The position numbers and the translations under genes are program-made. A stretch of 64,000 bases of DNA from Icerya purchasi (lineage: Eukaryota; Arthropoda; Insecta; Hemiptera; Monophlebidae). The notes beneath the pieces are model-generated. The model worked only from the letters and a program-made list of their open reading frames with translations. It was not told the origin of the DNA and searched no databases. Shown here piece after piece: positions 42,237 to 54,482 of the stretch. Each line of letters starts with the position of its first letter. Positions within the stretch are counted from its first letter, which is position 1. The DNA lies in assembly GCA_039619475.1 (NCBI GenBank), contig CM077116.1, forward strand, positions 25,989,191 to 26,053,190, written 5' to 3'.

Positions 42237-44547
42237 AAAAAAAAAAAAAAAAAGAAAATATATATATATAAAAGTGAAAATACTTCCCTCGTAAATAAAT
42301 TTTCTAAACGAATTTTTATTTTTTTAGAATTTTCTTCCGTATAATTTTTTTTGTTATTTGCCTTGTCCTGTTTGACAATACCAATTAAGGGAGCTCGCGG
42401 TTTCGCGGAGCTATTTACGTATATCACTATCGGGAACAATCGGCGTGCTCGTCAAATATAAAGTCCTGTTAGAAAGGCGATCCTATTCATCTATAATATC
42501 TGGCGGCTGCGTAGGATTTGTAAATCCTTTAAAGGTAGTCCATGTCTTCTATAACATCTGGCCGCGACCGTGGTGCGTCTGGGTACGTGTGAATCAGTGC
42601 GACTCGGAAAGTCAAGTTTTTCCACGTTTTCACAGAGTTTTTTCTTAACATCCCTTTGTTGTGCTCTGGCGTCATAAAGTCGGTTTATTGTTCCGGGTGA
42701 TAGTCGGTGTACGGGGGGTAGTTTCCGGGGTCGCGAGATCCTAGCATGATTGGTATCTGTTGAGATCGTTTACAGGACAGATTTGGCAAACAGGGAAGTC
42801 ATTATTTATATATTCGCTAGTATTATATTCACGCATTAATGCATGTACAAGTTTGCACGGGAAGTTTTGTTTACTTGTTCCAGTTTATTTTCACTCTGTA
42901 AGTCTCGATTCTTCACGTTCAATTTAAGTTCTGCTCGCGAACATTTTACAGAATAAAATTGTATTCACATCCATGTATGAGCAAAATTGATGCCGTTAAT
43001 CATGGAGTTTGTTTATTTACATCGACTTAATCGAGGCAATGCGCATCCGATTGGTGAATGTGTACTCGACTTGTCGAATTTTCGTCCGTTAGACATTTAT
43101 TAATCTTGAGAAATAATAAAAATAACAATTAAGAGAAGAGGTATGTATCATCTGGGCATTTTGCTTCGGATAGCGGTCTTGCAGTTTTTTCCGGAAAAAA
43201 AAAAAAAAAAAAAAAAAAACTTGCTTTTCTTCCGTCATTATTGTCTAAACATCTTTGAGTCAAAGTTACTCACGGGTCATCACTCTGGATCCTATTTCCC
43301 GAGTATAAGTGAGGTGTGGGTGAGAATTAATGGAATGTCGCCATATTATTTTTAACACCTCGGCACCGTAAATCGTTCACTATATGCGGCGTAGGGAATT
43401 GTAAATTTTCGTTACGTTACGGTAAACATTTATAGTTAGTTTGTTTATATTTATTTTGGTGATTGCGGTCAATATTATGTATAGGTGAATTGTTTTGTTG
43501 AACCTCCGATGTCGCAGGCAGATCGGCGGGTAGCGGAACGTGTTAATGACGTCTTAATATAATGTATAATTTTTCAGGAATTTTCTTGTTGTGTTATTGT
43601 GCGAGTGTGAGTGCCCACGACTAGAAATGCAATTTTGCTAATTATTCAGACATTTTTTTTTTTGTTTTGTTTGTCTTGTTTTGTTGGTTTTTAATTTAAT
43701 TTCCGGTGGCATGCGCCGTGGGAAGGCATGCTAGGTAATGGTAGGAAGTTGGTTTTCATCTGATATGTAGGGGTGTCTGTCTGGGATAAGCCAATTGGGG
43801 GGTCCCATGTGTCGGACGTGGCCGCGCACCACCTCTACAATTATATACAGGGTGGCTCGGTTACACGTTCGTGCATGTTTGGTCAGGGGTGTCGAAAGGG
43901 GGGCTCTCATTTTCTCTTGTGGTAGGCCAATGGGGGTGTTTCCGCACTTCGCATGGTATCCGAGTGCACCATTTTGGGCCGTGGTGGCATAGTATTTTTT
44001 TTAGGAATTGATTTTCGGTGGCTCGGGTACATGCAAGGCTTGTGATCTTTCTGTTGTCTTAATGATGGTTATTTTGAAATTTCACCGTACACTTCAGTTT
44101 ATTGAAGATGGTCTTAGTACTTCGTTTTGATAATATGACTTGAGGTCATTATTAGCCCTATTCAAGTATCGTTTGTTATTAATAGATTTTGTTGGAGTTT
44201 CGTCCACCGTTGTAGTCATGGGCGATAATAATCTTTTTGATATTTTCTGAATTAATGTTGTTAGTAGATATTCGTTTGGTCCCTGTGAGGACATGCATAG
44301 CTCTAGTCGTGTGGAGATTCTGATTTTTTCCGCAATTTTATTTATTTATTTGTTTGTATTTGTTTAGTCGTTCCAATGCCGTTGTGCGGTATGCGTGTGG
44401 TATGTTTGAGGAATGGGTGAATCTGAACGGTAGCGTTATGTTTAGAGCTCTGTGGTTCAACACTGGATGCTCCGAATCCGTAAATTCTTTCACACCTTGG
44501 TCTTCATCCAAAAACTTCCGTTTTGGATGGAAATTGGGGTGGGGCAG
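42237..44547 (+). other. 3' non-coding region and polypurine tract of unit 1
   Basis: It begins with an A run immediately after the stop codon and has a second A run near 43196-43219. It holds only short ORFs without domain motifs (for example 42445-42648, 43143-43355, 43795-43992 and 44354-44623). Elements of this class carry env or nothing here. I see no signal peptide, furin site or transmembrane helix to support env. The last bases, GGATGGAAATTGGGGTGGGG then CAG (44525-44547), are a polypurine tract abutting the next LTR. Confidence 0.6.
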
Positions 44548-45292
44548 TGATACGGATTCGGTACTTGCAGCGCTATCTTTTAACGATGTCCGAGTTAGAA
44601 AATATTCTCTGAAATATCATTAATTCACGATCTCTCGGACATCGTTCTTTTTAGCCGTCGCTTTGCCTTGTCAAGTATGTTTACTCGGCCAAAACCGAAA
44701 ATCCCGTGCCTGTTCGTTCGATCAGTTGCACCGGGATGATACTGCACTAGTGTCTGTGTAGTGGTTGTGGTCGAGGGCTAAGGCAGTGACATGTGCTTGC
44801 GGCGAAAGCGCGCATCCGAACAGTGTGGCGAATGACATTGAGCGAGCGGAGATTTTTAATGTATCCCGCCAAAAGTCAGGCAGGGCAGTAAGTGCGGTGA
44901 TCGACGCAGAAGTATTCTTCTAGAAACTTCTGCGTAGCCTTTATCGCCGTAGCACGGAACACATTGTTCGTTCGCTTATATTTCTAGTCGCCGTAGTCGT
45001 AATTGATAGTTACCACGTTATTGTTTTTTGTTCGTTCATCTAGTCGATCGATACCGTTTTTTCGCGCGTTACGAAGAGCGCCATGCGGTGAAGTTAACCT
45101 TTTTTCGGATATTTTATGTGCCGCATAAAGAATTATACGTGTTTTAAAAGCCTAATGCTCGTTATATTTTTTTTTATCTTCATCTCCGTGTGACTGGCTT
45201 ACGGAAGAGAAAGACATCGAAGGGAAAAGTCAGGATTTGTGACTCTAGCTGCCCGGAAGCAGGGACTTAGAAAAGTTAAAGAATTTGTTACA
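44548..45292 (+). repeat. LTR 2, shared between units 1 and 2
   Basis: It serves as the 3' LTR of unit 1 and the 5' LTR of unit 2. It differs from LTR 1 at one site I noticed (TATGTTTACT versus TATGCTTACT at 38511-38520). It carries the heat-shock-element match at 44918-44930. Confidence 0.72.
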
Positions 45293-45707
45293 CTGGCGAG
45301 CCCGAACTGCTAAAGAAAAGTCAATTTGTAACACGGGCACCCGAAATCAGGGACGCAATAGTCAATTTGTAATACTGGCGCATCCGAACTGAGGGACTCG
45401 AAGTGGACCCGGAAAAGAAAAATATTCAATTTCGATAGAAGAAACACAGCGAAGGAAACAGCCAAGCTGCAACAACAGATAAGCTTTTAAAGTTTTTATT
45501 GTCTCCCCGCGGCCTACTTCTTTAGGGTGTATTATACCTATTTTGTTTACGTATTTACGTTAAATTTTTTATGAAATGTTATTATCTGACATATAAATCG
45601 TTTTTTGTTTTTTTGGTTCGTAGTGATTATCGTATTATTAATATTATTTGTCTGTAGATAAGCCCAATTACGTAATTTTATCTCGTGAATATACCCTGCC
45701 TGAGAAA

Positions 45708-48359
45708 ATGGACGATAGGGATCTATCTAGAGTGGTGACAACTAGGGGAGATTATAGAAACCCCAAACCCGTCCTCGCCGATACGAGCGACGAAGAGAAG
45801 GGAGAGATAGAAGACCCGGACGGTTCAATAGCAGAAAGCTATGACCCACCCAGTCCGCAGGAAAGAGGATTTACTGATCCAGGTCCATCTTTCCTAGTAA
45901 AAAAAAAAACAACTGATACGGAAGAGAGTATACCCGACATGAGGGATATTTTAAAAATGATCGAACATCAAAATAAAAAAATGTTCGAACATCTGGATAA
46001 AAAATCCGACGAAAATAAAAAAATGTTCGAACATCTGGATAAAAAATCCGACGAAAATAAAAAAATGTTCGAACATCTGGATAATAAATCAGACGAATTA
46101 AGAGATGGGATGCAAAGGAGCATTCGAGAATTTAAAGAGGATTTAACGAGAGAGATTAATAAAATTGAAAAAAAATATGAAGTAGTAAGTAATAAAGTGG
46201 AACAAGTAGAGGAAAAAAACAGAAATTTAACCTCTTATGTCAAGGAGTTGGCTGTAAAGGTGAAGAGAGTAGAGGATGTGGAAAGCAGTTCAAATGAAAA
46301 AATAGGGGGTTTGTCGTCCGCCGTGGTACGAATAAAAAAAAATTTAGAGGAAGAGAAAGAACGTTGGTCAGAGCTTGGCGAGAACGTGGAGAATCTCGAA
46401 AATAAAATGAAATCGGTAGAACAAAATGAGCTAAATTTCGTGGGATATCGATTAACTACATCGGGAGTGTCTATGCAGTCGGAAAAGATAGCGAAAATAA
46501 AAAATTTTCCTCCTCCAAACAATCGAGATCAGGTCATGTCATTCCTCGGCATGTGCAATTTTTACTGTAAATTTATAAAGTCATATGCAGAGATTATCCA
46601 ACCTATATCAGTATTAGTTAGTAATAAGGTCCCGTTTGTCTGGGACGAGGAACATGATCGAGCGTTTCAGCAATTCAAAGATGCGTTCGCTGAACACATT
46701 AAATTACAAACTCCTGATTATAAGAAAGAATTCATTGTATGTTCTGACGCGTCCGACCGAGCGGTTGGTGGCTCGCTATCGCAATTAGACGAGCAAGGTG
46801 ATCCGCGGCCGATCATGTTCGTGAGTCGGCTGCTAACAGGTGCAGAGAGAAACTACTTTACAACTGAAAAAGAGTTGTTGGCCACTATTTTCTGTTTAAA
46901 AAAGTTTCGCATAATCATTGAGGGATATCCGATAATAATAATGACTGACCATAAAAGTTTAAAGTTTTTAAAAGAATCTCGGTGGCAAAATGCACGCCTA
47001 ACAAGGTGGACTCTTTATCTACAAAACTTCGATTTGAGACTGGAGTATGTTCCCGGGAAAGAAAACGTTGTCGCGGATATGCTAACACGAAATCTAGGTA
47101 ATATTCCCGAGATAAACAGTGATGTTGCGTTAATTGCCTTTTTCAACAAGTCTACTCAAAGTATAATTAAGGAATTGTTCCGTAATCTTGCAGAGGACCA
47201 GCGAGCAGATAAATCTTGGGGATGTGTTATAAAAAATATTGAATGTATAGAGAAATTGCGCAGATTTTATCGCATACATAAGGATTTATTATTTTTCCGC
47301 AGTAGAGTAAGTGAATTGTGGCGGATATGTATACCTAGTGCACATGTCGAGGAGCTGATCTGGTTTACACATACTAAATACGCGCACCCTGGACAGCTCC
47401 GTACTTATTTGCTGATCTCCCGTACATGTCATTTTTTAAAGATGCGAAATACGATCAATAAAGTAATTAAACGTTGTGAATTATGCAAAAAAACAAAACC
47501 ATATACGGCGAAATCCATCGGTCCTTTAACAAGCTACTCCCCGCAAGGTCCACTTGACATCGTTGCGGTTGATGTTTTTGGCCCGTTGCCCATTGTAAAA
47601 GGGATGAACCAAATATTTGTACTATATGACACTTTTTCAAAATACGTTAAGTTCTACCCAATGAAGAGGCTAACGAGTGTAAATTTAATATCGAAGGTGA
47701 ATCATTTTATCAGTACAGTAGGAAAAATGAACACTATCGTTTCGGACAACGCCACAGTATTTACTAGTCAGCGCTGGTACGCCTTTTTCGAGAGTAGGGA
47801 CATCGAAGTGCGGCATATAGCCGCCTATTGCCCGAAAAACAATCCGGCCGAAAGGGTCAACTTTGAATTAGGTAAGTCAATCAGGTGTTTGTGTCATAAA
47901 CGTCACACCAACTGGCTGACACATCTCGCGGGAATCGAGGCATGTTTCAATAACATCCCGAGTACTATTACTGGATATATTCCGAGTGAGGTGATTTATA
48001 GAGAGAATCATTGTCATCTCATTAGCGAAGTAATTGCGTTTCCGGAGGTGGAGGATAGACAAACTCATGAGAGTATCATAGAAACAATAAAAGCTCGATT
48101 AGAACGCCTCAATAATGCGCGCCGAAAAAAGCAGGTAGAAAAGAATAACATAAGGGAATATAACGTAGGAGATCATGTATATATAAAGAACCATGTCCTA
48201 TCTAATAAGGCGAAAAAACGCATGAGAAAATTGGAGTTATTGTACATAGGGCCTTTTGAAATCATAGACCGTATGCATAACAACGCATATTACCTAAAAG
48301 ATCTTACTCGCGAAAACAATTACGTAATACGCAATATCATCGATTTAAGACCCGCATAA
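45708..48359 (+). CDS. Coiled-coil / RNase H / integrase fusion protein (unit 2)
   Basis: 883 codons from the ATG (903 from the TTG at 45648). It is identical in protein to unit 1 except for one fewer 14-residue repeat (45972-46097 has three) and Lys to Asn in the last repeat. All RNase H and integrase catalytic residues are kept and there is no frameshift or stop, unlike every LINE in the window. This implies recent spread or selection on the protein. The TAA stop runs directly into a homopolymer A tract. Confidence 0.9.
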   Translation: MDDRDLSRVVTTRGDYRNPKPVLADTSDEEKGEIEDPDGSIAESYDPPSPQERGFTDPGPSFLVKKKTTDTEESIPDMRDILKMIEHQNKKMFEHLDKKSDENKKMFEHLDKKSDENKKMFEHLDNKSDELRDGMQRSIREFKEDLTREINKIEKKYEVVSNKVEQVEEKNRNLTSYVKELAVKVKRVEDVESSSNEKIGGLSSAVVRIKKNLEEEKERWSELGENVENLENKMKSVEQNELNFVGYRLTTSGVSMQSEKIAKIKNFPPPNNRDQVMSFLGMCNFYCKFIKSYAEIIQPISVLVSNKVPFVWDEEHDRAFQQFKDAFAEHIKLQTPDYKKEFIVCSDASDRAVGGSLSQLDEQGDPRPIMFVSRLLTGAERNYFTTEKELLATIFCLKKFRIIIEGYPIIIMTDHKSLKFLKESRWQNARLTRWTLYLQNFDLRLEYVPGKENVVADMLTRNLGNIPEINSDVALIAFFNKSTQSIIKELFRNLAEDQRADKSWGCVIKNIECIEKLRRFYRIHKDLLFFRSRVSELWRICIPSAHVEELIWFTHTKYAHPGQLRTYLLISRTCHFLKMRNTINKVIKRCELCKKTKPYTAKSIGPLTSYSPQGPLDIVAVDVFGPLPIVKGMNQIFVLYDTFSKYVKFYPMKRLTSVNLISKVNHFISTVGKMNTIVSDNATVFTSQRWYAFFESRDIEVRHIAAYCPKNNPAERVNFELGKSIRCLCHKRHTNWLTHLAGIEACFNNIPSTITGYIPSEVIYRENHCHLISEVIAFPEVEDRQTHESIIETIKARLERLNNARRKKQVEKNNIREYNVGDHVYIKNHVLSNKAKKRMRKLELLYIGPFEIIDRMHNNAYYLKDLTRENNYVIRNIIDLRPA

Positions 48360-50670
48360 AAAAAAAAAAAAAAAAAGAAAATATATATATATAAAAGTGA
48401 AAATACTTCCCTCGTAAATAAATTTTCTAAACGAATTTTTATTTTTTTAGAATTTTCTTCCGTATAATTTTTTTTGTTATTTGCCTTGTCCTGTTTGACA
48501 ATACCAATTAAGGGAGCTCGCGGTTTCGCGGAGCTATTTACGTATATCACTATCGGGAACAATCGGCGTGCTCGTCAAATATAAAGTCCTGTTAGAAAGG
48601 CGATCCTATTCATCTATAATATCTGGCGGCTGCGTAGGATTTGTAAATCCTTTAAAGGTAGTCCATGTCTTCTATAACATCTGGCCGCGACCGTGGTGCG
48701 TCTGGGTACGTGTGAATCAGTGCGACTCGGAAAGTCAAGTTTTTCCACGTTTTCACAGAGTTTTTTCTTAACATCCCTTTGTTGTGCTCTGGCGTCATAA
48801 AGTCGGTTTATTGTTCCGGGTGATAGTCGGTGTACGGGGGGTAGTTTCCGGGGTCGCGAGATCCTAGCATGATTGGTATCTGTTGAGATCGTTTACAGGA
48901 CAGATTTGGCAAACAGGGAAGTCATTATTTATATATTCGCTAGTATTATATTCACGCATTAATGCATGTACAAGTTTGCACGGGAAGTTTTGTTTACTTG
49001 TTCCAGTTTATTTTCACTCTGTAAGTCTCGATTCTTCACGTTCAATTTAAGTTCTGCTCGCGAACATTTTACAGAATAAAATTGTATTCACATCCATGTA
49101 TGAGCAAAATTGATGCCGTTAATCATGGAGTTTGTTTATTTACATCGACTTAATCGAGGCAATGCGCATCCGATTGGTGAATGTGTACTCGACTTGTCGA
49201 ATTTTCGTCCGTTAGACATTTATTAATCTTGAGAAATAATAAAAATAACAATTAAGAGAAGAGGTATGTATCATCTGGGCATTTTGCTTCGGATAGCGGT
49301 CTTGCAGTTTTTTCCGGAAAAAAAAAAAAAAAAAAAAAAAAACTTGCTTTTCTTCCGTCATTATTGTCTAAACATCTTTGAGTCAAAGTTACTCACGGGT
49401 CATCACTCTGGATCCTATTTCCCGAGTATAAGTGAGGTGTGGGTGAGAATTAATGGAATGTCGCCATATTATTTTTAACACCTCGGCACCGTAAATCGTT
49501 CACTATATGCGGCGTAGGGAATTGTAAATTTTCGTTACGTTACGGTAAACATTTATAGTTAGTTTGTTTATATTTATTTTGGTGATTGCGGTCAATATTA
49601 TGTATAGGTGAATTGTTTTGTTGAACCTCCGATGTCGCAGGCAGATCGGCGGGTAGCGGAACGTGTTAATGACGTCTTAATATAATGTATAATTTTTCAG
49701 GAATTTTCTTGTTGTGTTATTGTGCGAGTGTGAGTGCCCACGACTAGAAATGCAATTTTGCTAATTATTCAGACATTTTTTTTTTTGTTTTGTTTGTCTT
49801 GTTTTGTTGGTTTTTAATTTAATTTCCGGTGGCATGCGCCGTGGGAAGGCATGCTAGGTAATGGTAGGAAGTTGGTTTTCATCTGATATGTAGGGGTGTC
49901 TGTCTGGGATAAGCCAATTGGGGGGTCCCATGTGTCGGACGTGGCCGCGCACCACCTCTACAATTATATACAGGGTGGCTCGGTTACACGTTCGTGCATG
50001 TTTGGTCAGGGGTGTCGAAAGGGGGGCTCTCATTTTCTCTTGTGGTAGGCCAATGGGGGTGTTTCCGCACTTCGCATGGTATCCGAGTGCACCATTTTGG
50101 GCCGTGGTGGCATAGTATTTTTTTTAGGAATTGATTTTCAGTGGCTCGGGTACATGCAAGGCTTGTGATCTTTCTGTTGTCTTAATGATGGTTATTTTGA
50201 AATTTCACCGTACACTTCAGTTTATTGAAGATGGTCTTAGTACTTCGTTTTGATAATATGACTTGAGGTCATTATTAGCCCTATTCAAGTATCGTTTGTT
50301 ATTAATAGATTTTGTTGGAGTTTCGTCCACCGTTGTAGTCATGGGCGATAATAATCTTTTTGATATTTTCTGAATTAATGTTGTTAGTAGATATTCGTTT
50401 GGTCCCTGTGAGGACATGCATAGCTCTAGTCGTGTGGAGATTCTGATTTTTTCCGCAATTTTATTTATTTATTTGTTTGTATTTGTTTAGTCGTTCCAAT
50501 GCCGTTGTGCGGTATGCGTGTGGTATGTTTGAGGAATGGGTGAATCTGAACGGTAGCGTTATGTTTAGAGCTCTGTGGTTCAACACTGGATGCTCCGAAT
50601 CCGTAAATTCTTTCACACCTTGGTCTTCATCCAAAAACTTCCGTTTTGGATGGAAATTGGGGTGGGGCAG
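48360..50670 (+). other. 3' non-coding region and polypurine tract of unit 2
   Basis: The same content as in unit 1, with A instead of G at 50140. The polypurine tract lies at 50648-50670, next to LTR 3. Confidence 0.6.
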
Positions 50671-51415
50671 TGATACGGATTCGGTACTTGCAGCGCTATC
50701 TTTTAACGATGTCCGAGTTAGAAAATATTCTCTGAAATATCATTAATTCACGATCTCTCGGACATCGTTCTTTTTAGCCGTCGCTTTGCCTTGTCAAGTA
50801 TGTTTACTCGGCCAAAACCGAAAATCCCGTGCCTGTTCGTTCGATCAGTTGCACCGGGATGATACTGCACTAGTGTCTGTGTAGTGGTTGTGGTCGAGGG
50901 CTAAGGCAGTGACATGTGCTTGCGGCGAAAGCGCGCATCCGAACAGTGTGGCGAATGACATTGAGCGAGCGGAGATTTTTAATGTATCCCGCCAAAAGTC
51001 AGGCAGGGCAGTAAGTGCGGTGATCGACGCAGAAGTATTCTTCTAGAAACTTCTGCGTAGCCTTTATCGCCGTAGCACGGAACACATTGTTCGTTCGCTT
51101 ATATTTCTAGTCGCCGTAGTCGTAATTGATAGTTACCACGTTATTGTTTTTTGTTCGTTCATCTAGTCGATCGATACCGTTTTTTCGCGCGTTACGAAGA
51201 GCGCCATGCGGTGAAGTTAACCTTTTTTCGGATATTTTATGTGCCGCATAAAGAATTATACGTGTTTTAAAAGCCTAATGCTCGTTATATTTTTTTTTAT
51301 CTTCATCTCCGTGTGACTGGCTTACGGAAGAGAAAGACATCGAAGGGAAAAGTCAGGATTTGTGACTCTAGCTGCCCGGAAGCAGGGACTTAGAAAAGTT
51401 AAAGAATTTGTTACA
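50671..51415 (+). repeat. LTR 3, shared between units 2 and 3
   Basis: Same sequence as LTR 2 as far as I compared. Heat-shock-element match at 51041-51053; 13-bp inverted repeat from 50705. Confidence 0.72.
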
Positions 51416-51830
51416 CTGGCGAGCCCGAACTGCTAAAGAAAAGTCAATTTGTAACACGGGCACCCGAAATCAGGGACGCAATAGTCAATTTGTAATACTG
51501 GCGCATCCGAACTGAGGGACTCGAAGTGGACCCGGAAAAGAAAAATATTCAATTTCGATAGAAGAAACACAGCGAAGGAAACAGCCAAGCTGCAACAACA
51601 GATAAGCTTTTAAAGTTTTTATTGTCTCCCCGCGGCCTACTTCTTTAGGGTGTATTATACCTATTTTGTTTACGTATTTACGTTAAATTTTTTATGAAAT
51701 GTTATTATCTGACATATAAATCGTTTTTTGTTTTTTTGGTTCGTAGTGATTATCGTATTATTAATATTATTTGTCTGTAGATAAGCCCAATTACGTAATT
51801 TTATCTCGTGAATATACCCTGCCTGAGAAA

Positions 51831-54482
51831 ATGGACGATAGGGATCTATCTAGAGTGGTGACAACTAGGGGAGATTATAGAAACCCCAAACCCGTCCTCG
51901 CCGATACGAGCGACGAAGAGAAGGGAGAGATAGAAGACCCGGACGGTTCAATAGCAGAAAGCTATGACCCACCCAGTCCGCAGGAAAGAGGATTTACTGA
52001 TCCAGGTCCATCTTTCCTAGTAAAAAAAAAAACAACTGATACGGAAGAGAGTATACCCGACATGAGGGATATTTTAAAAATGATCGAACATCAAAATAAA
52101 AAAATGTTCGAACATCTGGATAAAAAATCCGACGAAAATAAAAAAATGTTCGAACATCTGGATAAAAAATCCGACGAAAATAAAAAAATGTTCGAACATC
52201 TGGATAATAAATCAGACGAATTAAGAGATGGGATGCAAAGGAGCATTCGAGAATTTAAAGAGGATTTAACGAGAGAGATTAATAAAATTGAAAAAAAATA
52301 TGAAGTAGTAAGTAATAAAGTGGAACAAGTAGAGGAAAAAAACAGAAATTTAACCTCTTATGTCAAGGAGTTGGCTGTAAAGGTGAAGAGAGTAGAGGAT
52401 GTGGAAAGCAGTTCAAATGAAAAAATAGGGGGTTTGTCGTCCGCCGTGGTACGAATAAAAAAAAATTTAGAGGAAGAGAAAGAACGTTGGTCAGAGCTTG
52501 GCGAGAACGTGGAGAATCTCGAAAATAAAATGAAATCGGTAGAACAAAATGAGCTAAATTTCGTGGGATATCGATTAACTACATCGGGAGTGTCTATGCA
52601 GTCGGAAAAGATAGCGAAAATAAAAAATTTTCCTCCTCCAAACAATCGAGATCAGGTCATGTCATTCCTCGGCATGTGCAATTTTTACTGTAAATTTATA
52701 AAGTCATATGCAGAGATTATCCAACCTATATCAGTATTAGTTAGTAATAAGGTCCCGTTTGTCTGGGACGAGGAACATGATCGAGCGTTTCAGCAATTCA
52801 AAGATGCGTTCGCTGAACACATTAAATTACAAACTCCTGATTATAAGAAAGAATTCATTGTATGTTCTGACGCGTCCGACCGAGCGGTTGGTGGCTCGCT
52901 ATCGCAATTAGACGAGCAAGGTGATCCGCGGCCGATCATGTTCGTGAGTCGGCTGCTAACAGGTGCAGAGAGAAACTACTTTACAACTGAAAAAGAGTTG
53001 TTGGCCACTATTTTCTGTTTAAAAAAGTTTCGCATAATCATTGAGGGATATCCGATAATAATAATGACTGACCATAAAAGTTTAAAGTTTTTAAAAGAAT
53101 CTCGGTGGCAAAATGCACGCCTAACAAGGTGGACTCTTTATCTACAAAACTTCGATTTGAGACTGGAGTATGTTCCCGGGAAAGAAAACGTTGTCGCGGA
53201 TATGCTAACACGAAATCTAGGTAATATTCCCGAGATAAACAGTGATGTTGCGTTAATTGCCTTTTTCAACAAGTCTACTCAAAGTATAATTAAGGAATTG
53301 TTCCGTAATCTTGCAGAGGACCAGCGAGCAGATAAATCTTGGGGATGTGTTATAAAAAATATTGAATGTATAGAGAAATTGCGCAGATTTTATCGCATAC
53401 ATAAGGATTTATTATTTTTCCGCAGTAGAGTAAGTGAATTGTGGCGGATATGTATACCTAGTGCACATGTCGAGGAGCTGATCTGGTTTACACATACTAA
53501 ATACGCGCACCCTGGACAGCTCCGTACTTATTTGCTGATCTCCCGTACATGTCATTTTTTAAAGATGCGAAATACGATCAATAAAGTAATTAAACGTTGT
53601 GAATTATGCAAAAAAACAAAACCATATACGGCGAAATCCATCGGTCCTTTAACAAGCTACTCCCCGCAAGGTCCACTTGACATCGTTGCGGTTGATGTTT
53701 TTGGCCCGTTGCCCATTGTAAAAGGGATGAACCAAATATTTGTACTATATGACACTTTTTCAAAATACGTTAAGTTCTACCCAATGAAGAGGCTAACGAG
53801 TGTAAATTTAATATCGAAGGTGAATCATTTTATCAGTACAGTAGGAAAAATGAACACTATCGTTTCGGACAACGCCACAGTATTTACTAGTCAGCGCTGG
53901 TACGCCTTTTTCGAGAGTAGGGACATCGAAGTGCGGCATATAGCCGCCTATTGCCCGAAAAACAATCCGGCCGAAAGGGTCAACTTTGAATTAGGTAAGT
54001 CAATCAGGTGTTTGTGTCATAAACGTCACACCAACTGGCTGACACATCTCGCGGGAATCGAGGCATGTTTCAATAACATCCCGAGTACTATTACCGGATA
54101 TATTCCGAGTGAGGTGATTTATAGAGAGAATCATTGTCATCTCATTAGCGAAGTAATTGCGTTTCCGGAGGTGGAGGATAGACAAACTCATGAGAGTATC
54201 ATAGAAACAATAAAAGCTCGATTAGAACGCCTCAATAATGCGCGCCGAAAAAAGCAGGTAGAAAAGAATAACATAAGGGAATATAACGTAGGAGATCATG
54301 TATATATAAAGAACCATGTCCTATCTAATAAGGCGAAAAAACGCATGAGAAAATTGGAGTTATTGTACATAGGGCCTTTTGAAATCATAGACCGTATGCA
54401 TAACAACGCATATTACCTAAAAGATCTTACTCGCGAAAACAATTACGTAATACGCAATATCATCGATTTAAGACCCGCATAA
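51831..54482 (+). CDS. Coiled-coil / RNase H / integrase fusion protein (unit 3)
   Basis: 883 codons from ATG, with the same protein as unit 2. Three 14-residue repeats lie at 52095-52220. It serves as the consensus copy: intact coiled coil, gypsy-type RT tail, RNase H, HHCC zinc finger, D-D-E core and GPF motif in one frame. As in the other units, a 3' acceptor-like TTTGTCTGTAG precedes the frame. Confidence 0.9.
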   Translation: MDDRDLSRVVTTRGDYRNPKPVLADTSDEEKGEIEDPDGSIAESYDPPSPQERGFTDPGPSFLVKKKTTDTEESIPDMRDILKMIEHQNKKMFEHLDKKSDENKKMFEHLDKKSDENKKMFEHLDNKSDELRDGMQRSIREFKEDLTREINKIEKKYEVVSNKVEQVEEKNRNLTSYVKELAVKVKRVEDVESSSNEKIGGLSSAVVRIKKNLEEEKERWSELGENVENLENKMKSVEQNELNFVGYRLTTSGVSMQSEKIAKIKNFPPPNNRDQVMSFLGMCNFYCKFIKSYAEIIQPISVLVSNKVPFVWDEEHDRAFQQFKDAFAEHIKLQTPDYKKEFIVCSDASDRAVGGSLSQLDEQGDPRPIMFVSRLLTGAERNYFTTEKELLATIFCLKKFRIIIEGYPIIIMTDHKSLKFLKESRWQNARLTRWTLYLQNFDLRLEYVPGKENVVADMLTRNLGNIPEINSDVALIAFFNKSTQSIIKELFRNLAEDQRADKSWGCVIKNIECIEKLRRFYRIHKDLLFFRSRVSELWRICIPSAHVEELIWFTHTKYAHPGQLRTYLLISRTCHFLKMRNTINKVIKRCELCKKTKPYTAKSIGPLTSYSPQGPLDIVAVDVFGPLPIVKGMNQIFVLYDTFSKYVKFYPMKRLTSVNLISKVNHFISTVGKMNTIVSDNATVFTSQRWYAFFESRDIEVRHIAAYCPKNNPAERVNFELGKSIRCLCHKRHTNWLTHLAGIEACFNNIPSTITGYIPSEVIYRENHCHLISEVIAFPEVEDRQTHESIIETIKARLERLNNARRKKQVEKNNIREYNVGDHVYIKNHVLSNKAKKRMRKLELLYIGPFEIIDRMHNNAYYLKDLTRENNYVIRNIIDLRPA

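Larger units (their letters stand above)
38383..44547 (+). mobile_element. LTR-retroelement array, unit 1 (6165 bp)
   Basis: The first of four complete head-to-tail units. Homology to the next unit starts exactly at TGATACGG at 38383; the sequence before it (ACATAC) differs from the GGGCAG preceding the same point in later units, so 38383 is the true left edge of the array. Layout: LTR, primer-binding-like leader, ORF 39543-42236, non-coding 3' region, polypurine tract ending at 44547. It is 42 bp longer than the other units because of one extra copy of an in-frame repeat. Only one LTR is present before the next unit starts. Confidence 0.9.
44548..50670 (+). mobile_element. LTR-retroelement array, unit 2 (6123 bp)
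   Basis: Same layout as unit 1, starting at the TG directly after the unit 1 polypurine tract. By eye it carries two changes of its own: T at 47972 (silent ACC to ACT in the ORF) and A at 50140 in the 3' region. It shares the three-copy 42-bp repeat with units 3 and 4. Confidence 0.9.

Noticed and set aside
42445..44623. Small ORFs after pol as an envelope gene
   Set aside because: No signal peptide, cleavage site, transmembrane segment or family motif was found, and the ORFs are short and in different frames.
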